This document shows, one piece after another, positions 1-7,552 of a DNA stretch of 16,011 nt; position 1 is the first letter of the stretch, and each line of letters begins with the position of its first letter. The position numbers and the translations under genes are program-made. The stretch lies in NCBI GenBank assembly GCA_027489915.1, contig JAIXZB010000008.1:1-16011 (forward strand), given 5' to 3'. The notes beneath the pieces were generated by a model. It made no database searches, was not told where the DNA came from, and saw nothing but the letters and a program-made list of their open reading frames with translations. Source of the stretch: Rickettsiales bacterium (GTDB lineage: Bacteria; Pseudomonadota; Alphaproteobacteria; Rickettsiales; UBA3002).

Positions 1-50
1 CGACAAAGGCGTTATGAGCGCCCTGCTCTAACCAACTGAGCTAATCCCCC
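1..50 (-). tRNA. tRNA with CAT anticodon (Met or Ile2), cut by window edge
   Basis: Read on the minus strand, the 5' acceptor strand GGGGGAT begins at 50, followed by TA, a D-arm with GCTC/GAGC and loop AGTTGGTTA, and an anticodon stem GGGCG/CGCCT closing the loop CTCATAA, anticodon CAT. The variable loop runs into the window edge, so the T-arm and 3' acceptor are missing. The D-arm excludes an initiator-like reading less clearly than a full sequence would. The region around the anticodon resembles tRNA-Ile2 (CAT read as AUA after lysidine modification) at least as much as elongator tRNA-Met, so the amino acid is left open. Confidence 0.9.
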
Positions 51-139
51 GCACGGAGCATGTGCGCACGTGATACAGCGCGAGGGCAGAGATAGGCAAG
101 CGGATTTGCGCATGTAGCGTGCATTTTGGCACAAGGGGG

Positions 140-168
140 CTTGCATCGCCCAAAAACCCCCTTATATA
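140..168 (+). promoter_or_regulatory. sigma32-like heat-shock promoter of dnaK
   Basis: CTTGCA at 140-145 resembles the heat-shock -35 core CTTGAA, and CCCCTTATATA at 158-168 resembles the -10 CCCCATnTA, with a 12-nt spacer, slightly short for the E. coli consensus. It lies about 70 nt upstream of the dnaK start. No CIRCE element (TTAGCACTC-N9-GAGTGCTAA) is present, so HrcA control is not indicated. Sigma32-type control is therefore inferred from this box and the gene's identity. Confidence 0.55.
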
Positions 169-180
169 CGCTATCAACCA

Positions 181-198
181 CGTGACATTTTTGTCATG
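181..198 (+). repeat. small inverted repeat in the dnaK leader
   Basis: TGACA (183-187), TTTT, TGTCA (192-196) form a 5-bp stem that extends by one G-T and one C-G pair. It lies between the putative heat-shock promoter and the ribosome binding site AAGGA (223-227). It could be an mRNA hairpin or a small operator; no function can be assigned. Confidence 0.4.
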
Positions 199-235
199 TT
201 AATGTGCAACACTCTGAGTTATAAGGAATAAAAAA

Positions 236-2152
236 ATGGCAAAAGTCATTGGTATTGATCTTGGCACCACCAACTCCTGCGTGGCTATCATGGATGGCAA
301 AAACGCGAAAGTGATTGAGAACGCGGAAGGTGTGCGCACCACCCCTTCGATGGTGGCCTTTTCAAACGATGGGGAAAAGCTGGTGGGGCAGAACGCCAAA
401 CGCCAGGCAGTGACCAACCCTGAAAATACCATTTTCGCCGTGAAGCGCCTGATTGGCCGCACCTTTAACGACCCCACCACGCAAAAAGATGCGAAACTGG
501 TGCCGTATAAAATCGTAAGCTCTGATAACGGCGATGCATGGGTGGAATCGCGCGGTGAGAAATTCTCGCCGTCACAAATCTCGGCATTCATTCTGCAGAA
601 AATGAAAGAAACGGCTGAGAATTACCTTGGCGAAAAAGTATCTGACGCGGTGATTACGGTACCAGCGTATTTCAACGATGCGCAGCGTCAGGCGACCAAA
701 GATGCGGGTAAAATCGCAGGGCTTAACGTGCTACGTATTATCAACGAGCCAACAGCTGCTGCACTTGCTTACGGCTTCGAGAAAAAAGATGGCCAGACCA
801 TTGCGGTGTATGATTTGGGCGGTGGTACATTCGACGTATCGGTGCTTGAGATTGGCGATGGCGTGTTTGAAGTGAAATCGACCAACGGCGATACATTCCT
901 TGGTGGTGAAGATTTCGACATGCGCATTCTCGATTACCTTGCCGATGAATTCAAAAAGAGCGATGGCATTGATTTGCGCAACGACAAGCTCGCCCTGCAA
1001 CGCCTGAAAGAGGCGGCGGAGAAAGCGAAAATTGAGCTGTCTTCGACCACGCAAACGGATGTGAATTTGCCGTTTATAACCGCTGATCAGAACGGGCCAA
1101 AACACCTCAACATCAAAATGACCCGTGCGAAGCTGGAATCGCTGGTGGAAGATTTGATTGAACGCACCGTGGCCCCATGCCGCGCAGCGCTGAAAGATGC
1201 GGGAATTAACCCAAGCGACATCGATGAAGTGGTGTTGGTGGGTGGTATGACTCGTATGCCAAAAGTGATTGAAGTGGTGCAGAAATTCTTTGGTAAAGAA
1301 CCACACCGCGGCGTGAACCCTGATGAAGTGGTGGCGATTGGCGCTGCGATTCAAGGCGGTGTACTGAAAGGCGAAGTGAAGGATGTATTGCTGCTTGATG
1401 TGACGCCGCTTTCGCTTGGCATTGAAACACTCGGCGGTGTGTTCACACGCCTGATTGACCGCAACACGACTATTCCAACCAAGAAATCGCAAACCTTCTC
1501 GACCGCCGATGATAACCAGACGGCTGTGACGATTCGTGTGTTTCAGGGTGAACGTGAAATGGCCGCCGATAACAAACTGCTTGGCCAGTTTGATCTGGTC
1601 GGTCTTCCCCCCGCACCACGCGGCATGCCGCAGGTGGAGGTGACGTTTGACATCGATGCGAACGGTATTGTGAATGTGAGCGCAAAAGACAAAGCGACCA
1701 ACAAAGAACAGCAGATTCGTATTCAGGCATCGGGTGGATTATCGGATGCGGATATCGAGCAGATGGTGAAAGACGCCGAAGCGCACGCGGAAGACGATAA
1801 AAAACGCCGCGAACTCATCGAGAGCAAAAACCGCGCCGAAGCATTGACGCATGAAGCCGATAAGAATCTGCGTGAGCATGGCGATAAGGTGAGTGCTTCC
1901 GACAAAGCAGCGATTGAATCGGCAACTGCAGAGCTGAAATCGGCACTTGATGGCGAAGATAAAGCAGCGATTGATGAGAAAGCACAAGCCTTGACCCAAG
2001 CGATGATGAAGATGGGCGAAGCGATTTACAAAGCGCAGCAGGAAGAAAGTGCGGCCAGTGGGCAAGCTACATCAAGCGAGCCAACAGCCGAGTCTCCCGA
2101 AGCTGAAGTGCTGGATGCAGACTTTGAAGAAGTAAAAGATAAGAAGGATTAG
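236..2152 (+). CDS. dnaK: Chaperone DnaK (Hsp70)
   Basis: This is a full-length 638-residue cytoplasmic Hsp70 chaperone that binds and releases unfolded polypeptides in an ATP-dependent cycle with DnaJ and GrpE. The N-terminal ATPase domain shows the phosphate-1 motif GIDLGTTNS near residue 6, the [13 protein letters not shown] segment, the phosphate-2 motif [10 protein letters not shown] and the adenosine motif [10 protein letters not shown]. The interdomain linker [13 protein letters not shown] near residue 385 leads into the substrate-binding domain. The charged C-terminus ends in [12 protein letters not shown], the usual bacterial tail. ATG at 236 follows AAGGA at 223-227 and begins with the canonical [10 protein letters not shown]. 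It is co-oriented with dnaJ 74 nt downstream, the usual operon, and is preceded by a sigma32-like promoter. Confidence 0.99.
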   Translation: MAKVIGIDLGTTNSCVAIMDGKNAKVIENAEGVRTTPSMVAFSNDGEKLVGQNAKRQAVTNPENTIFAVKRLIGRTFNDPTTQKDAKLVPYKIVSSDNGDAWVESRGEKFSPSQISAFILQKMKETAENYLGEKVSDAVITVPAYFNDAQRQATKDAGKIAGLNVLRIINEPTAAALAYGFEKKDGQTIAVYDLGGGTFDVSVLEIGDGVFEVKSTNGDTFLGGEDFDMRILDYLADEFKKSDGIDLRNDKLALQRLKEAAEKAKIELSSTTQTDVNLPFITADQNGPKHLNIKMTRAKLESLVEDLIERTVAPCRAALKDAGINPSDIDEVVLVGGMTRMPKVIEVVQKFFGKEPHRGVNPDEVVAIGAAIQGGVLKGEVKDVLLLDVTPLSLGIETLGGVFTRLIDRNTTIPTKKSQTFSTADDNQTAVTIRVFQGEREMAADNKLLGQFDLVGLPPAPRGMPQVEVTFDIDANGIVNVSAKDKATNKEQQIRIQASGGLSDADIEQMVKDAEAHAEDDKKRRELIESKNRAEALTHEADKNLREHGDKVSASDKAAIESATAELKSALDGEDKAAIDEKAQALTQAMMKMGEAIYKAQQEESAASGQATSSEPTAESPEAEVLDADFEEVKDKKD

Positions 2153-2160
2153 TCATGCGT

Positions 2161-2206
2161 TGCGCGTCGTGAGTTGCAAGGGAATATCCTTGACTTACGA
2201 CGCGCG
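2161..2206 (+). repeat. Long hairpin between dnaK and dnaJ
   Basis: GCGCGTCGT (2162-2170) is perfectly complementary to ACGACGCGC (2197-2205). An inner stem CAAGG (2177-2181) pairs with CCTTG (2188-2192) around the loop GAATAT, with a small interior loop between. There is no T-run after it, so it is not a classical intrinsic terminator. It may be a partial attenuator, an mRNA-stability or processing element setting the DnaK:DnaJ ratio, or a dispersed palindromic repeat. It occupies most of the 74-nt gap. Confidence 0.75.
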
Positions 2207-2226
2207 ACAAACGACTAACGGCTGCT

Positions 2227-3384
2227 ATGGCAAAAGATTTTTATGAGGTTCTTGGGGCAAGCAAAAGCGCATCGGATGATGAGCTGAAGAAGGCGTATCG
2301 CAAATTGGCGATGCAATACCACCCCGACCGCAACCCGAACAACGCGGAAGCGGAAAAGAAATTCAAAGAAATCAACGAGGCCTATGATGTGCTGAAAGAC
2401 CCTCAAAAGAAAGCGGCGTATGATCGTTATGGCCATGCAGCCTTCACCCAAAGCGGTGGCGCGAATGCAGGCGGAGGCGCTGGCGGATTCGATTTTGGCG
2501 GTGGTAATTTCTCGGATATTTTTGAGGATTTATTCAGCGAATTCACCGGTGGGCGTCGTGGACGAGGCGCGCAAGGCGGCGCATCAAGCGCGGGCGCGCG
2601 CGGGGCAGATTTGCGTTATAACCTCGATGTGTCGCTGGAAGAAGCCTACAAGGGCAAGCAGCAGGCGATAAAAATTACGACCTCCGCTGCTTGTGATACC
2701 TGCGAAGGAACAGGCGCTGAAAAAGGCACTAAGCCCGAAAGCTGCACCACGTGCGATGGCCGCGGCAATGTGCGCGCACAACAAGGATTTTTCACCATCG
2801 AGCGCACTTGCCCAAGCTGTACGGGTACAGGAAAAATCATCAAGAACCCCTGCAAATCTTGCGCGGGCACGGGTACGCAACGCAAAGAAAAAACGCTCAA
2901 TGTCACCATTCCTGCAGGGGTGGAAGAGGGTACGCGCATTCGCTTAAGCGGCGAGGGTGAAGCGGGCTATCGCGGCGGGCCGAGTGGCGATTTGTATATA
3001 TTCCTGAGCGTGCGCTTGCACAAAATTTTCCGCCGTGATGGCGCTAATATCCATTGCCATGTGCCCATTACCTTCACCACCGCAGCACTTGGAGGCAGTG
3101 TGGAAGTGCCAACCATTGATGGCGGACGCGTGAAAGTGAGTATTCCCGAAGGTACGCAATCAGGCCATCAGTTCCGCCTGAAAGGTAAAGGTATGAGCAT
3201 TCTGCGCAGCAATGCGACGGGTGATATGTATATCGAAGTGCAGGTGGAAACGCCCGTGAAGCTGACCAAAAAGCAAAAAGAGTTGCTGAAAGAATTTGAA
3301 GGTCAGGCAGAAAGCAAAAGCAACCCAGAATCGGAAGGATTCTTCTCACGCGTGAAGGAATTCTGGGGCGAGATAAAAGATTAG
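2227..3384 (+). CDS. dnaJ: Chaperone DnaJ (Hsp40)
   Basis: This 385-residue type I Hsp40 delivers unfolded substrates to DnaK and stimulates its ATPase. The J-domain (about residues 3-70) has the essential HPD in YHPDRNPNN. It is followed by a Gly/Phe-rich stretch (about 75-120). Four zinc-binding CxxCxGxG repeats follow: [24 protein letters not shown] and CKSCAGTG. The C-terminal beta domains include the [16 protein letters not shown] and KGKGM segments. All eight cysteines are present. No strong Shine-Dalgarno sequence precedes ATG 2227, so translation may depend on coupling to dnaK or on opening of the hairpin upstream. It is convergent with the unknown gene at 3396, only 11 nt away. Confidence 0.99.
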   Translation: MAKDFYEVLGASKSASDDELKKAYRKLAMQYHPDRNPNNAEAEKKFKEINEAYDVLKDPQKKAAYDRYGHAAFTQSGGANAGGGAGGFDFGGGNFSDIFEDLFSEFTGGRRGRGAQGGASSAGARGADLRYNLDVSLEEAYKGKQQAIKITTSAACDTCEGTGAEKGTKPESCTTCDGRGNVRAQQGFFTIERTCPSCTGTGKIIKNPCKSCAGTGTQRKEKTLNVTIPAGVEEGTRIRLSGEGEAGYRGGPSGDLYIFLSVRLHKIFRRDGANIHCHVPITFTTAALGGSVEVPTIDGGRVKVSIPEGTQSGHQFRLKGKGMSILRSNATGDMYIEVQVETPVKLTKKQKELLKEFEGQAESKSNPESEGFFSRVKEFWGEIKD

Positions 3385-3395
3385 CGCACGTAGTT

Positions 3396-4166
3396 TTAGC
3401 GTTCCCTCTGCTTGCTATTCTCAGCAGCGATGTCGTCTCTCATTTGATTGTACGCCTTTCTTGGCAATGACAGCACTATGTCTTCGCCCTCGGTTTTAAT
3501 AGTAAAACCGTTACATAGAGGCGGCGGATAGAATGTGGTTATAAATCTGCTCAGCTGTTCAGCATAATGCTGCTGTGTTCCTTTTTTGGGAAGAATTACA
3601 ATGTCACTATCTAGCGTAATACTATGTTTCCATTCCTCTCGTGGAATCGCAAATAGATCACTTTTTATGCGTGAAAAAATAATATTAGGGACCGCCCCGT
3701 TGGTAAGTTCTGCAAAGCGATCACGTTTAACTTCTGCAGGATTTAGTTTTTGCCAGTGAACATAAGGCGCAGCTTCTTCTGGCCCGATGAGAGGAAAACT
3801 ACCTTCTTTAATAAAAATGTGCGGTGCTATGTGTTGCATGTAGCTATTGTGTGAAACAGATATGTAGCGCCCTTTATCGCTATCTACGATGCGCATATCT
3901 GAAAATTCCTGCAATGCAGAAAGCGCTTCGTTGTAGCCACCTTGATAATGCACGTTGCTAAGTTTTTGCACGGCATCTGGTACAAACAATACTGCCTTAG
4001 CATCACCTGTTTGAGAGGTAACTATGCGCCATGGGAGACACAACACATCACTGCGACCGCGAAAAAAATCGGGGTGAGAGGGGTTTGCGATTGGCAACAA
4101 AGGAATGGAATCTTCATTCTCAGCCAGCCATTGTTTAAAAGTGTCATCAGGTGGATCTGAAGCCAT
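3396..4166 (-). CDS. Unknown protein, paralogue of its upstream neighbour (two-domain repeat)
   Basis: This 256-residue protein of unrecognised family has no signal peptide or membrane segment and is probably cytoplasmic. It aligns with the product of 4169-4930. Shared features are LPW (44-46) against KPW, a GDxxA turn, VPD...YQxGYNEAL (62-82) against IPD...YQQGLMQIL, HIF (116-118) against DIF, and the tetrapeptide VKRD (146-149). The two halves also resemble each other: VPD-Y-EAL-F-ISVSHNSY at 62-110 against ILP-YAEQL-F-IVLSLPRKAY at 191-239. ATG 4166 lies 2 nt after the neighbour's TAA and has AGCAGG upstream, so the pair is translated as an operon. The pair sits between dnaJ and dapB on the opposite strand, suggesting a later arrival. 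Function unknown. Confidence 0.85.
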   Translation of the reverse strand: MASDPPDDTFKQWLAENEDSIPLLPIANPSHPDFFRGRSDVLCLPWRIVTSQTGDAKAVLFVPDAVQKLSNVHYQGGYNEALSALQEFSDMRIVDSDKGRYISVSHNSYMQHIAPHIFIKEGSFPLIGPEEAAPYVHWQKLNPAEVKRDRFAELTNGAVPNIIFSRIKSDLFAIPREEWKHSITLDSDIVILPKKGTQQHYAEQLSRFITTFYPPPLCNGFTIKTEGEDIVLSLPRKAYNQMRDDIAAENSKQRER

Positions 4167-4168
4167 GA

Positions 4169-4930
4169 TTAGCCTGCTGCACGTGTGTTGTGATAATCGC
4201 GTGCCATACGCTGCAAATCAAGAAACATGGGGCTCGGGAGTTTTAATTCCACATGCTTACATGCACCAGTTTCATCTTTTATCGGAGTGATGGCAACTTT
4301 GCCTAGGTATTTAGTGGGCGGAAAATGCTCGCTTAAGAACCCAGTTAATGCTTCTGTATAGCCTTTTCTTAGCGCTGCATCTTTGATGATGGTAACTTTA
4401 CCAACAAGGCCAAAAACAGAGCTATCTGACCAGATACGCGTTTGGTTCAACACATCACGTTTTACACGTTCGTGCATGAGATTGGTAACAGCAGACATGG
4501 GATTTGGCGCAGGTGTTTCGGTTGTCTGTGTGGGTGTGCTATTTGAGATATGAGGAGCAAATATATCGTTTTTGAGTGTAGCGTTATAAGCTGTTTCAGG
4601 TATGTAAAAGATGGTGTTCTTTTTATCCTTTCCATAAGGAAAAATAGCAAGTCCTGTGCCTTCAAACTGCCCCAGTATCTGCATCAGTCCTTGTTGGTAA
4701 TCGGGGTTTTTGCGTTTTGCTTCCCCGTCAGGGATAACAATATACATTTCTGCACTTTTATCGCCAGCTACGCCGTGAAGCGTCCATGGTTTATGCAGTA
4801 AATCATAGCGTGCCTCGCGCATGGCGTTATCGCGCTGCTCGTTGGGTTGAAACAAGTATCGGTCAACGCTTAGGTCATCATAGGCAGGTGCGTGCAGTGC
4901 ATCATCACCATCGCCTTCTTTGCCGCTCAT
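4169..4930 (-). CDS. Unknown protein with duplicated domain, first gene of paralogous pair
   Basis: This 253-residue predicted soluble protein is of unrecognised family. After an acidic N-terminus come domain copy 1 (about 41-123: KPW, GDKSA, VIPD, YQQGLMQILGQF, IFYIPETAY, NDIF), a Pro/Thr-rich linker (about 130-146) and domain copy 2 (about 155-246: VKRD, VTIIKD, YTEALTGFLSEHF, VELKLPSPMFLDL, ARDY). The shared pattern is a hydrophobic strand ending in a P or D turn, Y-x3-L-x2-F, a second strand, then [IL]P-x3-[YF] and a DI or DY end. ATG 4930 follows AAGGGG 8-9 nt upstream, a good ribosome binding site. It leads the two-gene operon with 3396-4166 and is divergent from dapB, sharing a 100-nt promoter region. 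Function unknown. Confidence 0.85.
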   Translation of the reverse strand: MSGKEGDGDDALHAPAYDDLSVDRYLFQPNEQRDNAMREARYDLLHKPWTLHGVAGDKSAEMYIVIPDGEAKRKNPDYQQGLMQILGQFEGTGLAIFPYGKDKKNTIFYIPETAYNATLKNDIFAPHISNSTPTQTTETPAPNPMSAVTNLMHERVKRDVLNQTRIWSDSSVFGLVGKVTIIKDAALRKGYTEALTGFLSEHFPPTKYLGKVAITPIKDETGACKHVELKLPSPMFLDLQRMARDYHNTRAAG

Positions 4931-5030
4931 AGCCTGCCCCTTAAAACAGTAGAAAAAGGTTTTTCTTGCGAGTGCGAGTCGACTGGCTTAACCCTAGCAG
5001 ATAGATGCAGAAAATGAGAGTGACAATTCG

Positions 5031-5837
5031 ATGACAAATAGCATAACAGTGGCTGTTGCAGGCGCTTCGGGGCGTATGGGGTTATCTCTGGTGCGCGCAC
5101 TTTCGGTGCATCCGACGCTTGAACTTGTGGCGTGTGGCATTCGTGCGGGTTCGGAAACGCTCTCGCGCAGCCATTTTGAGCAGGCGGGGCTGGCTTTTGC
5201 GGCAGAGCTGATGACCAGCGACTATGCTAAGCTGGTAGCGGGTGCGCAGGCGGTGATTGATTTTACCACTCCGAGCCTGACGCTTGAGCTTGCAGGGCTG
5301 GTGGCGAAACAGGGGAAAATTCTGGTTTCGGGCACCACAGGGCTTAAGCCTGGCGAGAAAGAAGCGCTGATTCACGCAGGGGAGAGCGCACGGGTGGTGT
5401 GGTCATCCAATATGAGCATTGGGGTGAATTTGTTGCAGGCGCTGGTGGAGCAGGTATCGCGTACGCTCGATTCACACACGGATATTGAAATACTCGAGAT
5501 GCACCACAATAAGAAAGTCGATGCGCCCTCGGGCACGGCGCTGATGCTGGGCGAGGCCGCGGCGCGGGGTAGAGGCGTGGATTTGCATGATGTATGGGTA
5601 AAGTCGCGCGATGGTATGACAGGCGCGCGCGAACAGGGCAGCATTGGTTTTGCCACCTTGCGCGGCGGCGATGTGGTGGGGGATCACACGGTGATATTTG
5701 CAGGTGCAGGTGAGCGTATTGAGCTGTCGCACAAAGCCTCAAGCCGTGAGATTTATGCACGCGGTGCGCTGCGCGCGGTGCAGTGGGCGGCAGAAAAAGG
5801 TAACGGATTTTACACCATGCAGGATGTGGTGTGCTGA
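5031..5837 (+). CDS. dapB: 4-hydroxy-tetrahydrodipicolinate reductase
   Basis: This cytoplasmic enzyme reduces 4-hydroxy-tetrahydrodipicolinate with NAD(P)H in the diaminopimelate and lysine pathway. The 268-residue length is standard. The N-terminal Rossmann fold has GASGRMG at residues 11-17, followed by DFTTP (78-82) and SGTTG (100-104). The catalytic and substrate-binding motif EMHHNKKVDAPSGTAL (156-171) contains the catalytic His158 and Lys162 and the SGT anion-binding turn. The C-terminus retains HKASSREIYARGAL. GAGAG at 5016-5020 serves ATG 5031. In several alphaproteobacteria dapB follows dnaJ directly; here two unknown genes intervene. Confidence 0.98.
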   Translation: MTNSITVAVAGASGRMGLSLVRALSVHPTLELVACGIRAGSETLSRSHFEQAGLAFAAELMTSDYAKLVAGAQAVIDFTTPSLTLELAGLVAKQGKILVSGTTGLKPGEKEALIHAGESARVVWSSNMSIGVNLLQALVEQVSRTLDSHTDIEILEMHHNKKVDAPSGTALMLGEAAARGRGVDLHDVWVKSRDGMTGAREQGSIGFATLRGGDVVGDHTVIFAGAGERIELSHKASSREIYARGALRAVQWAAEKGNGFYTMQDVVC

Positions 5838-5841
5838 ATAA

Positions 5842-5870
5842 AAAAATACGTGGGGGTGTGACCCCCCACG
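5842..5870 (-). terminator. Intrinsic terminator for the minus-strand gene at 5900-6193
   Basis: CGTGGGGG (5849-5856) and CCCCCACG (5863-5870) form a strong GC stem around a short loop. On the minus strand the hairpin is followed by TATTTTTTATT, the T-run of a classical intrinsic terminator. On the plus strand no T-run follows, so it ends transcription from the right, though the stem may also protect the dapB 3' end. Confidence 0.85.
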
Positions 5871-5899
5871 CTATGGAGCTTGCTTGCTTTGCAACGGAC

Positions 5900-6193
5900 T
5901 TAGGCGTTTCGGCCTAGAATTTGTTCAACGAACGCCTGCTCAACACTCTGGTAGCGGCTGCGCCCTGTAATATCTTCGAGCGCTACAAATTCGCGCCCAT
6001 GTTCTTTGAAAAAATGCGGTATGAACCCCAGCTCGTCATACCGTTTGGCGATATGCGCTTTCATGAGGGGATCGGGTGACATAATGGGTTTCACAAACCG
6101 GCACGAAGCACCGATTTCATGCTTTTCCCACTCCGATGCGCGGCCATAGACCTGCGAATCGATGAGGGCATTGCCTGGTGGGGTATCGAGCAT
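5900..6193 (-). CDS. Small hypothetical protein
   Basis: This 97-residue, probably cytoplasmic protein belongs to no family I recognise. It has no signal peptide, no membrane segment and a single cysteine (CRF near residue 31). The second half (KAHIAKRYDELGF, HFFKEHGREFVALEDITG, QSVEQAFVEQILGR) is likely helical. ATG 6193 is preceded by AAGGG about 8 nt upstream, a clear ribosome binding site, and an intrinsic terminator lies just beyond its stop, so this is a real single-gene unit. Confidence 0.7.
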   Translation of the reverse strand: MLDTPPGNALIDSQVYGRASEWEKHEIGASCRFVKPIMSPDPLMKAHIAKRYDELGFIPHFFKEHGREFVALEDITGRSRYQSVEQAFVEQILGRNA

Positions 6194-6274
6194 GATGGAA
6201 TCCCTTATGTGCGTTTCTTACCCCAAGCATTACGGGATAATGTTTAAGGGAGTGTTAAGAAGCTGGGGTGCAAT

Positions 6275-6299
6275 GCAAAAATTTCTGCTTTATTTTTGC
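6275..6299. repeat. AT-rich inverted repeat
   Basis: GCAAAAAT (6275-6282) and ATTTTTGC (6292-6299) are perfect 8-nt inverted arms around a 9-nt spacer. They lie in the 133-nt gap between two minus-strand genes, 28 nt beyond the lipoprotein stop codon. The element could be an operator for the gene at 5900-6193 or a weak hairpin at the lipoprotein 3' end. The low GC content argues against a strong terminator. Confidence 0.45.
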
Positions 6300-6326
6300 T
6301 CATGCCGATATGCATTAACCACAAAA

Positions 6327-6626
6327 CTAGTTCGACCACGTGGCTTTATCGACAGGATCGAGCGTGAAGCGGCAATAGGTGAAGCCTTCGTTCCATGCGG
6401 TTTTGTACATATCGTTATCGTTCAGCTCGGGGCGCTTTTTGAACCCGAAGGCCGCGCGGTAGAGTGCGCCCCCTTGGGCGGAAAGACCACTATCGCAGCC
6501 ATCTTCCCAGCCGAGCTGGTATTCTTTGGGGCCAGCGGGGGTGACGCCATACAAGGTAAGAGGGCGGCAGGAGGCAAGCAAAAGCATGCCAGTGAGTGCA
6601 ATCGCGCTGTAACGTAATGAATTCAT
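6327..6626 (-). CDS. Small predicted lipoprotein
   Basis: From ATG 6626 the product is 99 residues: a lipoprotein signal MNSLRYSAIALTGMLLLAS followed by the lipobox cysteine C20 (LLASC). The mature part contains GWEDGCDSG and, further on, AWNEGFTYCR, so two cysteines are spaced as if for a disulfide bond. Envelope location is inferred from the lipobox; the function is unknown. An in-frame TTG at 6653 would add nine residues before the signal peptide and is less likely. ATG 6626 has no Shine-Dalgarno sequence; instead TATAAT lies 6 nt upstream, so the mRNA may be leaderless. Confidence 0.8.
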   Translation of the reverse strand: MNSLRYSAIALTGMLLLASCRPLTLYGVTPAGPKEYQLGWEDGCDSGLSAQGGALYRAAFGFKKRPELNDNDMYKTAWNEGFTYCRFTLDPVDKATWSN

Positions 6627-6632
6627 GCTTGC

Positions 6633-6638
6633 ATTATA
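6633..6638 (-). promoter_or_regulatory. -10 box TATAAT directly upstream of the lipoprotein start
   Basis: A perfect TATAAT on the minus strand ends 6 nt before ATG 6626, placing the expected transcription start at or within 1-2 nt of the start codon. A matching -35 box at 16-18 nt spacing is poor (AATTTC-like), so the call rests on the -10 hexamer and the lack of a ribosome binding site. Confidence 0.5.
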
Positions 6639-6701
6639 GCACAGATGCCGCAAAAGAAATTTGACAGTTTTGTGAAGGATGCGCCCTAAATACTAACAGG
6701 C

Positions 6702-6893
6702 TTAGTGGGTTTTACCCGAAACAAGGCGCGACTCTAAGCTCTGCACCTGCGAGCGCAGACGGTTAATGAACTCGGGCGAGACATTATCGCTCTGCATAAG
6801 TTTCATGACGATGGGGTCACGCAGCATCTCGTCGATGAGAGGTTCTGCGTTGTCTTTATAGGCTTGCGCCAAACTGTGAGCATCGTTTTTCAT
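6702..6893 (-). CDS. Small helical protein of unknown function
   Basis: This 63-residue, highly charged and helix-prone protein has no cysteines, signal peptide or membrane segment. Stretches such as LIDEMLRDPIVMKLMQSD and FINRLRSQVQSLESRL suggest two helices, the second with heptad-like spacing that could dimerise. I do not recognise the family. ATG 6893 has no Shine-Dalgarno sequence but stands 8 nt after a TATAGT box with a well placed -35 TTGTGA. This supports a real gene, possibly with a leaderless mRNA. It is co-oriented with the lipoprotein gene but separated by 75 nt holding that gene's own -10 box. Confidence 0.65.
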   Translation of the reverse strand: MKNDAHSLAQAYKDNAEPLIDEMLRDPIVMKLMQSDNVSPEFINRLRSQVQSLESRLVSGKTH

Positions 6894-6901
6894 GAAGATG
6901 C

Positions 6902-6930
6902 ACTATAGACGAAAAACGGCAATTTCACAA
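6902..6930 (-). promoter_or_regulatory. Promoter of the 63-aa gene (leaderless type)
   Basis: On the minus strand TTGTGA (6930-6925), a 17-nt spacer and TATAGT (6907-6902) match the sigma70 consensus well. Only 8 nt separate the -10 box from ATG 6893, so transcription should start 0-2 nt before the codon. Confidence 0.65.
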
Positions 6931-7015
6931 GAAGCGATATGGATAAACAGTAATCTGGGTGCGCACTGCACCATTGCTTTTATTGCATAGGCTTACGGCT
7001 GCTGCGCTGCAAAAA

Positions 7016-7552
7016 CTAGAGCCGTTCTGCTATTTTTATTGCAGCGCGACATCCCGCTTTTATTGCGCCTGTGAGCAGTCCATACATCGGTGCTTCTTCG
7101 GCATCATGCGCGAGGCCAGTATCGTGATGTTCGATTTCTTCGGCGCGAAACTTTTTGATGGTGGGCGCGATAGGTGAATCTTTTGGCAAGGCATCGAGCT
7201 GCTGTTGGTAATGCTCGGCAATCACGGATTCCACAGCAACGGTGCAGGCCATGGCGGCTTTGGGGCCGATAAGGGCAGTGCCCGCACCCAGCGCCCAGCC
7301 CGCCACATGCCAGAACGGCAGCATGGCTGAAGGGCGCGTGCGATGCGTAAGCATGAGCTGGTTGAAGGTGGAAAGATGTGCCTGCTCCTGCGCGGCCATG
7401 TGACGGATTTCGCCCGCAACAGGATGGTGCTTCAGCACGGCAAGCTGCCCCGCATAGATACGCTGTGCGCCATATTCGCCTGCGTGATCGACCCGCAGCA
7501 TGCGCGCAAGTGTTTCCGCGTTATCGCCAGGCAGTGGGGGCTTAGAGTGCAT
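7016..7552 (-). CDS. coq7: 5-demethoxyubiquinone hydroxylase, COQ7 family
   Basis: This diiron monooxygenase hydroxylates demethoxyubiquinone near the end of ubiquinone synthesis and acts at the inner membrane. From ATG 7552 it has 178 residues. The six expected diiron ligands are visible: E26 in VDHAGEYGA, E56 and H59 in QEQAHL, E108 in AVESV, and E139 and H142 in EEIEHHD. The middle part is hydrophobic (AGWALGAGTALIG), as in the membrane-associated family. ATG 7552 is chosen because AAAAAGG lies 6 nt upstream; the ATG at 7558 directly abuts the AGG, and the 201-residue reading lies mostly inside dsbB. The gene overlaps the 3' end of dsbB by 11 nt in another frame, so translation is likely coupled. 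Confidence 0.95.
   Translation of the reverse strand: MHSKPPLPGDNAETLARMLRVDHAGEYGAQRIYAGQLAVLKHHPVAGEIRHMAAQEQAHLSTFNQLMLTHRTRPSAMLPFWHVAGWALGAGTALIGPKAAMACTVAVESVIAEHYQQQLDALPKDSPIAPTIKKFRAEEIEHHDTGLAHDAEEAPMYGLLTGAIKAGCRAAIKIAERL

Noticed and set aside
731..1492. 253-codon minus-strand reading frame inside dnaK
   Set aside because: It is an antisense shadow of a certain gene, with no ribosome binding site or recognisable domain.
6162..6617. 151-codon plus-strand reading frame
   Set aside because: It lies antisense to the lipoprotein gene, which has a clear lipobox, and covers the promoter gap; no family signal.
6661..6692. Perfect TTGACA on the plus strand with a TAAATA downstream
   Set aside because: The spacer is 20 nt and no plus-strand gene follows, so it is probably chance.
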